A stretch of DNA of 64,000 nt from assembly GCF_041447285.1 (NCBI RefSeq), contig NZ_JBGMEB010000025.1, positions 1 through 64,000 on the forward strand, in the 5' to 3' direction. The notes under the pieces were generated by a model. That model was given only the letters and a program-made list of their open reading frames with translations, did not search any database and was not told the origin of the DNA. The position numbers and the translations under genes were made by a program. This DNA is from Methanomethylovorans sp041447285 (GTDB lineage: Archaea; Halobacteriota; Methanosarcinia; Methanosarcinales; Methanosarcinaceae). Positions 8,568 to 16,141 of the stretch are shown in pieces. The first letter of the stretch is position 1, and the number at the start of each line of letters is the position of its first letter.

Positions 8568-9104
8568 ATGACATCAAATATTGAACGCTGCTACCAATGT
8601 GGGCAATGCACCGCTGTTTGCCCGATGGCTGAACAAGAACAGGCCTACAAAATCCGCAGATTCCTGCAGTTGGAAAAAATTGGTAAAAATAGTGAAGGGC
8701 AGATGAATATTCCTTTCATATTCTACTGTACGACCTGCTATAAGTGCCAGGATAATTGTCCTCAGGGCGTAAAAATAGTTGATGCTGTATTAGCTATCAG
8801 AGAAGCCGCAGTTCACAATGGGACCATGCTGCAATCACACAGAAAAGTCGCTCAGATGCTTATTGCCAGCGGCCATGCAGTTCCAGTGAATGAAGAAGCC
8901 AAAAAGAGAAGGCTGAACTTGGGTCTGAGCGAACTGCCTCCAACTGTGGCAAGTTCAGAAAAACAGCTTGCTGAAGTCAAGATATTGTTGCATCTTTCTG
9001 GCTTTGACCAGTTAGTTGCTGAAAAGACTGAAGAAAACTTACCTACAATTAAATCAATGGCTTTCAAGACTTGTAACCAGGTTTTTGCTGAGGGAAAGGC
9101 ATGA
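8568..9104 (+). CDS. hdrC: CoB-CoM heterodisulfide reductase subunit C (iron-sulfur)
   Basis: Electron-carrying subunit of the cytosolic HdrABC complex, which reduces the CoM-S-S-CoB heterodisulfide. Two [4Fe-4S] motifs are visible: C8-x2-C11-x2-C14-x3-C18 (RCYQCGQCTAVCP) and C54-x2-C57-x2-C60-x3-C64 (YCTTCYKCQDNCP). Length from the ATG at 8568 is 178 residues, normal for HdrC. A TTG at 8553 is in frame, but the ATG gives the family N-terminus (MTSNIERCYQCG). It overlaps hdrB by ATGA (9101-9104), so the two are translationally coupled. hdrA follows after a 135-base gap with its own probable promoter. Confidence 0.95.
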   Translation: MTSNIERCYQCGQCTAVCPMAEQEQAYKIRRFLQLEKIGKNSEGQMNIPFIFYCTTCYKCQDNCPQGVKIVDAVLAIREAAVHNGTMLQSHRKVAQMLIASGHAVPVNEEAKKRRLNLGLSELPPTVASSEKQLAEVKILLHLSGFDQLVAEKTEENLPTIKSMAFKTCNQVFAEGKA

Positions 9105-10015
9105 CCGAACTTTCCTTGTTTTTGGGATGTGTCGCACCTAACAGATATCCTGGTATAGAAGCTGCAACCAAAAAAGTGTTCTCAAAGTTAGGCATAGGTC
9201 TTGCAGACCTTGAAGGAGCATCATGCTGCCCAGCTCCGGGAGTATTCAAGTCCTTTGATAAACTTACATGGTTGACTCTGGCATCGAGGAACATCACACT
9301 GTCTGAAAGAAAGAATGATGACATTCTTACTGTATGTAACGGATGCTTCAGTACTCTTAAGGATGTCAATGACATGCTTAAAGAGGATCCAAATCTTAAA
9401 AAAGATGTCAATTTGAAGCTTTCAGAGGTCGGGCGCGAGTTTAAAGGCACCCAGGATGTGAGGCATGTAATTGAATATCTCTATCAGGAAGTCGGTACTG
9501 ACAGGATAAGAGAAGCTGTTACGAATCCATTGAACCTCAAAGTTGCTGTGCACTATGGATGTCATCTAATTCAGCCACTGAAGGAATCACATGTTGAGAT
9601 AGCTGAAAACCCTACATTCTTTGATGAACTTGTGGAAGCAACAGGTGCCACAAGCGTGGACTACGAAGATAAGATCAGCTGCTGTGGTGCTGGAGGAGGG
9701 GCAAGGACTGCAATTCTCGATTCAACTTTGAAGATGGCAGAAAAAAAGCTCGAGCACATGACAGAGGCCGGAGCAGATTGTGTTGTCAATGCATGTCCGT
9801 TCTGTCACCTGCAATTTGATGCGGGTCAGGCAGAGATCAATCAGAAATTCGGAAAAAACTATCATCTCCCTGCATTGCATTATATGCAACTTCTGGGACT
9901 TGCCATGGGTTTCTCTCCTGAAGAACTGGGTATCTCACTTAATGTAATCGATAGTACTAGTTTTATTGATAAGATAAAAATGATAACTTGTGATAAAATA
10001 TGTGCTACAACGTAA
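9101..10015 (+). CDS. hdrB: CoB-CoM heterodisulfide reductase subunit B (catalytic)
   Basis: Catalytic subunit that carries the two non-cubane iron-sulfur clusters where the heterodisulfide is cleaved. Both cysteine-rich CCG domains are seen: the first with GCVAPNRYPG, SCCPAPG and CNGCFS; the second with YGCHLIQ, SCCGAGGGA and CPFCHLQFD. Length 304 residues is normal. It starts on the last codon of hdrC and ends 135 bases before hdrA. No selenocysteine codon is present. The protein should sit at the end of the HdrA-HdrC-HdrB electron wire. Confidence 0.95.
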   Translation: MTELSLFLGCVAPNRYPGIEAATKKVFSKLGIGLADLEGASCCPAPGVFKSFDKLTWLTLASRNITLSERKNDDILTVCNGCFSTLKDVNDMLKEDPNLKKDVNLKLSEVGREFKGTQDVRHVIEYLYQEVGTDRIREAVTNPLNLKVAVHYGCHLIQPLKESHVEIAENPTFFDELVEATGATSVDYEDKISCCGAGGGARTAILDSTLKMAEKKLEHMTEAGADCVVNACPFCHLQFDAGQAEINQKFGKNYHLPALHYMQLLGLAMGFSPEELGISLNVIDSTSFIDKIKMITCDKICATT

Positions 10016-10064
10016 TGTCAGCACCATATATACTTTTAATTATATATCACATTTTAAACCATGC

Positions 10065-10078
10065 ATATATTTATAAAA
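10065..10078 (+). promoter_or_regulatory. Putative TATA box of hdrA
   Basis: ATATATTTATAAAA lies about 75-85 bases before the hdrA ATG in the 135-base gap after hdrB. It would start transcription near 10100, and GGAGAT at 10140-10145 supplies a ribosome-binding site. This suggests the hdrA-mvhD-fdh group has its own promoter besides possible readthrough from hdrCB. Confidence 0.45.
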
Positions 10079-10150
10079 CTAATCTTTTACAGATAACTGG
10101 CAATTAATGATCATATAAGCTATGCTACCGGATCAGCCCGGAGATAAAAT

Positions 10151-12136
10151 ATGGCCCAAGACGAATCAATCACTGAAACTGAAAATGCGAAAGACGTCCG
10201 AATCGGAGTCTTTGTATGTGAGTGCGGCACGAATATAGGCGGTGTTGTTAACTGCCGCGCTGTGGCAGATTATGCTGCCACATTACCCGATGTTGTACAC
10301 TCCGTGGTCAATAAATATACCTGTAGTGACGCAGGACAGTCAGAGATCAAACAGGCGATAAAGAATCATAATCTTAACCGTGTTCTTGTAGCTTCATGCA
10401 CTCCCAAGACTCATGAGCCTATCTTTAGGGCATGTGTGGAAGAAGGTGGTCTTAATCCGTACCTTTTTGAATTCGTAAATATCAGGGAGCACTGCAGCTG
10501 GATACACATGCAGGATAAGGATAGCGCCACAAAGAAAGCAAGTGAACTGGTACGCATGGGTGTTTCCAGGGCCCGGCTTCTCGAACCACTTCAATCCAAT
10601 GAAGTTCCTGTCACGAATAAAGCTCTTGTCATTGGTGCAGGTGTTGCAGGAATGCAGGCTGCTCTTGACATTGCTGATATGGGATACAAAGTATACCTGG
10701 TTGAGAAGAATCCCTCTATTGGTGGAAAAATGGCTCAGCTTGACAAGACATTCCCCACCAATGACTGCAGTATCTGTATCCTTGGACCAAAGATGGTTGA
10801 AATTGCAAGGAACAAAAATATTGAACTCATGACCTATTCCGAAGTAGAGGAAGTGGATGGTTATGTAGGTAATTTCAAAGTCAAGGTAAAGCACAAACCG
10901 CGCTTTATTGACACAACTACTTGTACTGGTTGTGGATTATGTGTGCAGAAATGTCCTGTAGAGGTACCTTACTTTGAATTTAATGAAGGTATAGGAACCC
11001 GTAAAGCTATTTATGTTCCATTCCCCCAGGCAGTTCCACTAAGGGCAGTTGTGGACAGGTCTGTCTGTATAGACTGTGGTGCCTGTATCAAGACATGTGA
11101 GAGCCACTCAATTAATATGGAACAAAAGGAAACGTTCTCTGATATTGAAGTAGGCGTTATTGTTGTTACTACAGGTTATGATATCTACGATCCGGAACCA
11201 AAACACGACTTTGGTTACGGTCTATGTGATAATGTTGTCACAGGTATGGAGCTGGAGCGTCTTCTCAATGCCAGTGGACCTACCATGGGCAAATTGGTCC
11301 GTCCCAGTGATGCAAAACCACCAAAGCGTATAGGTTTTGTCCAGTGTGTGGGTAGCAGGGACAAGAATCGTAACAGGTATTGTTCTGGGTTCTGCTGTAT
11401 GTATGCATTGAAGGATGCACAGCTTATCAGGGAAAAATATCCGGATTCTGAAGTCTATATAATGTACATGGACATTCGGTCACCTTTCAGGAACTATGAG
11501 GAGTTCTATGACAGAGCCAGAGATATGGGCATCAAATTCATCCGCGGAAAGCCGGGTAAGGTGGAAGAGGATAAGAATGGTACTGTAACTGTACGCATTG
11601 AAGATACGCTGACAAGCAACCTCTACAACCTTGAGCTTGATCTGCTTGTTCTCAGCGTGGGTGCAGTTGCGAGCGAAAGTTCAGAGCATATAAGGCAAAT
11701 CTTAAAGGTCAGCAGGGCAGCAGATGGGTTCATGATGGAAGCACATCCAAAACTCAAACCAGTTGATACGACTCTGGATGGTATATTCATCGGAGGCGTG
11801 ACCCAGGGCCCCAAGGACATCCCCTACTCAGTATCTCAGGGAAGTGCCTGTGCTGCCAGAGCAACTAGGTATCTTGCACAAGGTAAGGCAACAACAGAAG
11901 GTATTACTGTTGAGGTGGATGATGACATCTGTGTAGGCTGTGGTATATGCGTACCAATGTGTCCTTTCCAGGCTTTGTCTCTTAATGATGGAAAACTGAA
12001 TATTATCAAGGCACTATGCAAGGGTTGTGGAACCTGTTCAACAGCATGCCCCACAGGTGCATTGCAGCAAAATCACTTCAAGAACGAACAGCTTCTTGCT
12101 CAGGTAAAGAGTGCTTTCACATTCGAAGGAGAATAA
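10151..12136 (+). CDS. hdrA: CoB-CoM heterodisulfide reductase subunit A (flavin, bifurcating)
   Basis: FAD-containing core subunit of soluble HdrABC, the site of electron bifurcation between heterodisulfide and ferredoxin. An N-terminal cysteine region (VFVCECGTNIGG) precedes the FAD-binding motif VIGAGVAGMQAALD at about residue 160. Two inserted ferredoxin motifs follow at about 258-269 (CTGCGLCVQKCP) and 306-316 (CIDCGACIKTC), then two C-terminal [4Fe-4S] motifs (CVGCGICVPMCP and CKGCGTCSTACP) near 600-640. Length 661 residues matches canonical HdrA; it is not the longer HdrA type with fused MvhD. The region SICILGPKM carries Cys in the place used by Sec in some relatives. mvhD begins 2 bases after its stop. 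Confidence 0.95.
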   Translation: MAQDESITETENAKDVRIGVFVCECGTNIGGVVNCRAVADYAATLPDVVHSVVNKYTCSDAGQSEIKQAIKNHNLNRVLVASCTPKTHEPIFRACVEEGGLNPYLFEFVNIREHCSWIHMQDKDSATKKASELVRMGVSRARLLEPLQSNEVPVTNKALVIGAGVAGMQAALDIADMGYKVYLVEKNPSIGGKMAQLDKTFPTNDCSICILGPKMVEIARNKNIELMTYSEVEEVDGYVGNFKVKVKHKPRFIDTTTCTGCGLCVQKCPVEVPYFEFNEGIGTRKAIYVPFPQAVPLRAVVDRSVCIDCGACIKTCESHSINMEQKETFSDIEVGVIVVTTGYDIYDPEPKHDFGYGLCDNVVTGMELERLLNASGPTMGKLVRPSDAKPPKRIGFVQCVGSRDKNRNRYCSGFCCMYALKDAQLIREKYPDSEVYIMYMDIRSPFRNYEEFYDRARDMGIKFIRGKPGKVEEDKNGTVTVRIEDTLTSNLYNLELDLLVLSVGAVASESSEHIRQILKVSRAADGFMMEAHPKLKPVDTTLDGIFIGGVTQGPKDIPYSVSQGSACAARATRYLAQGKATTEGITVEVDDDICVGCGICVPMCPFQALSLNDGKLNIIKALCKGCGTCSTACPTGALQQNHFKNEQLLAQVKSAFTFEGE

Positions 12137-12138
12137 AA

Positions 12139-12567
12139 ATGGCAGAAAAAGAATGGGAACCAAAAATAGTAGCTTTCTGCTGCAACTGGTGCAGCTACGG
12201 CGGTGCAGATACGGCGGGTATGGGTAGGTTCCAGCAGCCCTCCTCTTTAAGGATCATCAGGGTCATGTGTTCAGGACGTATCGACCCAATGCATGTCTTT
12301 AATGCTTTCCTTGAAGGCGCAGACGCTGTATTAGTTACTGGCTGCCATCTAGGTGACTGCCATTATGTTAATGGTAACTACAAAGCTGAGGTAAGATACC
12401 AATTCCTTGAAGAGATGGTAAAGCAACTTGGACTTGAACCTGAAAGGCTTCAGCTCAATTGGATCAGTGCAAGTGAGGGAGAAAAGTTTGCAAATTTTGT
12501 GCGGGATGTCACTGCAAAAATTAAGGAATTAGGTCCAAGCCCATTAAAACCTGAAGGAGTGAACTAG
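12139..12567 (+). CDS. mvhD: MvhD-family iron-sulfur protein (delta subunit linking an electron donor to HdrA)
   Basis: Small [2Fe-2S] protein of 142 residues that passes electrons from a hydrogenase or formate dehydrogenase module to HdrA. Conserved cysteines are visible in FCCNWCSYGGAD, VMCSGRID and GCHLGDCHY. The ATG at 12139 is two bases after the hdrA stop; an earlier in-frame codon at 12016 lies inside hdrA and is not the start. The gene ends in TAG at 12565-12567, directly abutting and in frame with the ATG of the next gene, so suppression of this single TAG would fuse the two proteins. GGAG at 12556-12559 supports independent initiation of the next gene. Confidence 0.93.
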   Translation: MAEKEWEPKIVAFCCNWCSYGGADTAGMGRFQQPSSLRIIRVMCSGRIDPMHVFNAFLEGADAVLVTGCHLGDCHYVNGNYKAEVRYQFLEEMVKQLGLEPERLQLNWISASEGEKFANFVRDVTAKIKELGPSPLKPEGVN

Positions 12568-13719
12568 ATGGTCGAGGTTGGAGACCGGTTATTGGGTTAT
12601 GCCACTGATCCGAATGTCCGTAGCAAAGGAGCATCCGGAGGGTTAGTTACTGCTGTTCTGGCTGCTGCTCTTGAGAAAGGATTGGTCGAAGGCGTAGTCA
12701 TACTTAAGCGCATAGATGAATACGAAGCAGTTCCAGTGATCACCGATGATGTTCAGGAAGTATTGTCTTCAGGAGGCAGTATGCATGCTGTTCCTGTTAA
12801 TCTGGCAAAATACGTAGTCGGTAAAAAGGTAGCTATGCCAGGAAAGCCATGTGATGTACGCGGTGTAATTGAGCAGGCTAAACGTAATAGCGTTGACCTA
12901 AGCAACACCTATATCGTGGGACTCAATTGCGGAGGATCAATGCACCCTGTGCTTACAAAGGAAATGCTCATAAAAATGTATGAGATCGATCCCGAGGACG
13001 TTGTTGGCGAGGAGATCGAAAAAGGTAAGCTTATCTTCAAAACGAAAAGCGGTGAGGAGAAATCCATACCAATTGACAAACTTGAGGAAGAAGGATATGG
13101 AAGGCGTGAAAGCTGCCGTTACTGTGATGTGAAAATACCTGTCAGTGCTGATCTTGCATGCGGCAACTGGGGTGTTATCGGTGAGCTGGCCGGAAGTGCT
13201 ACCTTCTGTGAAGTAATGAACGAGAAGGGTAAGCTTCTGCTTGATACTGCTATTGAAGCAGGTTATGTGGAAGTGCGCCCTGCCGATGAAAAATCCATCT
13301 CCATCAGAGAAAAGGTCAACAGCGCTATGCTGAAATTGGGCGGTGAATGGAAAGAAAAGGTCTTTGACGAGATACCTGACAAAGACCGCCTCAAATATTA
13401 CATAGATCAGTTTGCAGATTGTATTGATTGTGGCGCCTGTAAAGAAGTCTGTCCTGCATGCTCATGTGGACCGGATTCTAAATGCACTATGTTCCACAAT
13501 CTTGCTGATAATTATAAAATGAGTATGTATCACATGGTCCGGCTTCTTCATCTTTCTGACAGCTGTATCGGCTGTGGTCAGTGTGCGGATGTATGTCCTG
13601 TTGATATTCCTGTAACCACGATCTTCAGACGTTTTGCAAATCCTGCCCAGAAGAAACGCAATTATGTGCCTGGTATGGATCTAAAGAGGCCTCCCTTCTT
13701 GGAGGTGATGTTGAAATGA
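12568..13719 (+). CDS. fdhB: F420-binding FrhB/FdhB-family subunit (formate dehydrogenase beta-like)
   Basis: Flavoprotein of the FrhB/FdhB/FpoF family that exchanges electrons with coenzyme F420, 383 residues. The N-terminal family region (SKGASGGLVTAVLAAALE, then GKPCDVRGV and NCGG) is followed by cysteine pairs in SCRYCDVK and by two C-terminal ferredoxin motifs, CIDCGACKEVCP and CIGCGQCADVCP. This layout matches FdhB of methanogens rather than the shorter FrhB. Placed between mvhD and an FdhA-like protein, it most likely oxidises F420H2 and feeds HdrA through MvhD. It overlaps the next gene by four bases (13716-13719). Confidence 0.9.
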   Translation: MVEVGDRLLGYATDPNVRSKGASGGLVTAVLAAALEKGLVEGVVILKRIDEYEAVPVITDDVQEVLSSGGSMHAVPVNLAKYVVGKKVAMPGKPCDVRGVIEQAKRNSVDLSNTYIVGLNCGGSMHPVLTKEMLIKMYEIDPEDVVGEEIEKGKLIFKTKSGEEKSIPIDKLEEEGYGRRESCRYCDVKIPVSADLACGNWGVIGELAGSATFCEVMNEKGKLLLDTAIEAGYVEVRPADEKSISIREKVNSAMLKLGGEWKEKVFDEIPDKDRLKYYIDQFADCIDCGACKEVCPACSCGPDSKCTMFHNLADNYKMSMYHMVRLLHLSDSCIGCGQCADVCPVDIPVTTIFRRFANPAQKKRNYVPGMDLKRPPFLEVMLK

Positions 13720-15167
13720 AAGAATCAATATATCAGACAGTATGTCCAGGCTGCGGTATAGGTTGCGGCCTTTATATAAGGGAGGATGATCAGGGCGCTA
13801 TTAGCACTGATTTCCTCAAAAGCAATCCTGTGAACCTGGGTAAATTATGCAGGTTTGGAATGAAGCTTCCTCATTACTATTCATCAGGATCATTTAGCAA
13901 GGCAGATGGACCAGGTTCAAGTAAGGAAGACGCCATAAGGGACGCTGCTGCAAGACTCAAAGGTGCAGAAAAGGTTGCCATGCTTTCGGTTGGAAATACC
14001 ACATGTGAAGAGCACATTGCATTTGGGAGGATAGCACAGACCTTGGGTTCTGTGGTAAATACAGGCATACAAGCCTATTCAAAACTGCCTTCTGAGTGTC
14101 ACTCTTATCTTGAAGGGATGTCATTCCAGGATATTGAACACGCTAATAAGATAGTTCTTTTCATAGATCCTTATGTGCAATATCCTCTGCTGGTCAGGAG
14201 GTTGCTTGCTGCCAAGCGCAACAACTCACATATTATCTCTGTAGGAACGAAAGAACTTCATCTTGCAGATGAGAATCTATCTCTAGCTCCCGAACAGTAT
14301 GGTCAGCTTGGGCTTGATAATAATTCTGTTATCATAACTGATCTGCATCCCCATACAGATGCTAATGACATTGGCCAAGTGATAAATCTCTCACTTGAGA
14401 CAGGAGCAAAGATGCTTGCTATGAAGCCTTTTGTGAACAGTGAAGGTGTTAATCGGCTCTCACAAGTTAAAAATGATGCACATGGGCTTTCTCAGCTGAT
14501 GGATGATATCAAAAAAGGAAATATCAAAACTCTTGTTCTTCTTGACAGTGATCCAATTGAACTCATGCCAGACACGGATGAAACTATGGAATCGCTCAAA
14601 AAGCTTGATAATCTCATAGTAATAAGTTCAAGAAAGAGCCTGGTGACTGAAATAGCTGATGTGGTTATTTCCACAGAACCTTTGTACAGAAAGGCCGGGA
14701 CATTTATGAATAGTGAGGGAAGGTTTCAGGAAAACAGTGGAACTGATGTTACTGGTATAAAAGCGCTGTCTTTTCTTAACAAAGAGCTGGGATCCGAAGA
14801 GTTTGGGTACGAACAATTACATGAACAGGTTAAGGCTGCTCTTACAAAAGAAATACCAAAATCTGGGCTCTGTAAGATAGAGAATTTAGTTACAGCACCA
14901 CATACTGACGGACACGTACTGAAATATCTCTATAATCCATTCATGTGGTCCAACCAGCCAGATGATAATGATTTTGTGATTATCAACCTCAATCTGGTAA
15001 AAGATCTTAAATTGAAAAAGGGCGGCAAGATAAGCCTGACTTCTGATAAAGGTACCATAAAGATGCGTTACAGCATTGAGAAGTTGCCCGACGGCATGAT
15101 ACTGACTGCCAGAAAATTACCTATATCTTTATCAAATACAATCAATGTAAAAGTGGAGGGATCGTGA
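13716..15167 (+). CDS. Short FdhA/FwdB-like molybdopterin oxidoreductase
   Basis: Member of the bis-MGD molybdopterin oxidoreductase family, 483 residues, against about 680 for classical FdhA. The N-terminal cluster motif C10-x2-C13-x3-C17-x27-C45 is intact, and C128-H129 (SECHSYLEG) falls where formate dehydrogenases have Sec/Cys-His as metal ligand and base. The last 85 residues (LKLKKGGKISLTSDKG onward) match the MGD-binding beta-barrel. The central part is shortened, so either the cofactor sites are trimmed or the protein is mainly structural. Substrate (formate, formyl-methanofuran or none) cannot be told. It overlaps fdhB by four bases and the next small gene by one, which argues for a stoichiometric complex. 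Confidence 0.82.
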   Translation: MKESIYQTVCPGCGIGCGLYIREDDQGAISTDFLKSNPVNLGKLCRFGMKLPHYYSSGSFSKADGPGSSKEDAIRDAAARLKGAEKVAMLSVGNTTCEEHIAFGRIAQTLGSVVNTGIQAYSKLPSECHSYLEGMSFQDIEHANKIVLFIDPYVQYPLLVRRLLAAKRNNSHIISVGTKELHLADENLSLAPEQYGQLGLDNNSVIITDLHPHTDANDIGQVINLSLETGAKMLAMKPFVNSEGVNRLSQVKNDAHGLSQLMDDIKKGNIKTLVLLDSDPIELMPDTDETMESLKKLDNLIVISSRKSLVTEIADVVISTEPLYRKAGTFMNSEGRFQENSGTDVTGIKALSFLNKELGSEEFGYEQLHEQVKAALTKEIPKSGLCKIENLVTAPHTDGHVLKYLYNPFMWSNQPDDNDFVIINLNLVKDLKLKKGGKISLTSDKGTIKMRYSIEKLPDGMILTARKLPISLSNTINVKVEGS

Positions 15168-15355
15168 TGGCAGAGCTCGATAAGGAACAGCAGAAAGCCT
15201 TTGTTGATGAAATCATGGCGGCTAACAACCTTAAAGGTGCATCAAAGAAAAGGCTCATTGTATTCCTGTGCGAACGTTATGGCTGGGATAAGCAGAAGGT
15301 ACAGCACAGACTCAAGAGAGCAACATTGGCCCAGAGATACGCAGAAAGCCATTAA
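15167..15355 (+). CDS. Small basic protein at the end of the hdr-fdh operon
   Basis: Predicted protein of 62 residues, hydrophilic, helical and rich in Lys/Arg in its second half (ASKKRLIVFLCERYGWDKQK, then HRLKRATLAQRY). One cysteine, no cluster motif, no membrane segment. Its ATG overlaps the stop of the FdhA-like gene (TGATG at 15165-15169), so translation is coupled and a role in assembly or regulation of the complex is plausible. I do not recognise a family. A perfect 10-bp inverted repeat starts 16 bases after its stop. Confidence 0.75.
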   Translation: MAELDKEQQKAFVDEIMAANNLKGASKKRLIVFLCERYGWDKQKVQHRLKRATLAQRYAESH

Positions 15356-15370
15356 TTCAATTTTTGTCAC

Positions 15371-15408
15371 TTGCAGCATCCTTTTGGTACGCCATAAAGA
15401 TGCTGCAA
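15371..15408 (+). terminator. Hairpin at the end of the hdr-fdh operon
   Basis: TTGCAGCATC (15371-15380) and GATGCTGCAA (15399-15408) form a perfect 10-bp stem with an 18-nt loop, just behind the last gene of the operon. A T-run (15361-15365) lies before it and AT-rich sequence after it. It could end or stabilise the transcript. Confidence 0.55.
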
Positions 15409-15584
15409 TTTATAATAGGATAATCGTTAGCATGCTTCAGTTAGCTTCAACTTTCTTTATGTTTTTTAGTGAGACTATGGCTATTACTGGTTTGCTTGTG
15501 CGTCTTTGATTATTGGTCTGGACTGTGAATATAAACTTTCTCAGCTTAAACACAGTTTAAATACACTTACTACTATTACTCACC

Positions 15585-16025
15585 ATGCCTGCTGACCTTA
15601 AGAAATATGAATATCTTGACCACACTGCAGACGCCAAGTTCCTTGCATATGGCAAAACCCTCGAGGAAGCGTTTGAAAATGCGGCTCTTGCTATGTTCAA
15701 CGTTATGATCAATACTAATACAATATCTCATGGACTATCGTATGATATCGACCTGGTTGCAGAAGATATTGACGGTTTACTCTTTGATTGGCTTTCAGAA
15801 TTCCTGTTCCTTATGGATGCGGAAAATCTAATATTTGGTGATTTCAGAGTGCATAGCATAGAACAGAAGGAAGGGCAGTTTCATCTGACAGCTACCGTTT
15901 ACGGTGAACTTATTGATCTCTCCAGGCATGTATTCGACACTGAGGTAAAAGCAGCCACTTTTAACGCTATGCAAGTGAAGAAATTAGAAAATGGATGGGT
16001 ATTACAGGCTACAGTAGACACATAA
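15585..16025 (+). CDS. Archease (RNA-ligase activator)
   Basis: Archease family protein of 146 residues, which speeds guanylylation and multiple turnover of the tRNA ligase RtcB. Typical features are the N-terminal EYLDHTADAKFLAYGKTLEE, the stretch LLFDWLSEFLFLMD and the C-terminal VKAATFNAM. The RtcB gene is immediately downstream on the same strand (gap about 50-115 bases depending on the rtcB start), which fixes the functional link to tRNA splicing and RNA repair. A start at ATG 15585 is supported by the family N-terminus. Confidence 0.93.
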   Translation: MPADLKKYEYLDHTADAKFLAYGKTLEEAFENAALAMFNVMINTNTISHGLSYDIDLVAEDIDGLLFDWLSEFLFLMDAENLIFGDFRVHSIEQKEGQFHLTATVYGELIDLSRHVFDTEVKAATFNAMQVKKLENGWVLQATVDT

Positions 16026-16141
16026 GCCCGCTTTCACCCTTCGTGAGGTCAAATATTGAACCAACACCGTTTTAGATGTCAGCCTCTAATTTATATATGG
16101 GATGGGAGAATCCAAAAGAAGTTTCAAGGAATATGATATTC

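Noticed and set aside
10151..12136. HdrA as a selenoprotein or as an HdrA2-type fusion with MvhD
   Set aside because: No in-frame TGA, Cys occupies the relevant site, and MvhD is a separate gene.
12016..12138. Upstream extension of mvhD
   Set aside because: It overlaps the conserved C-terminal ferredoxin motifs of hdrA in another frame; the ATG at 12139 gives the family N-terminus.
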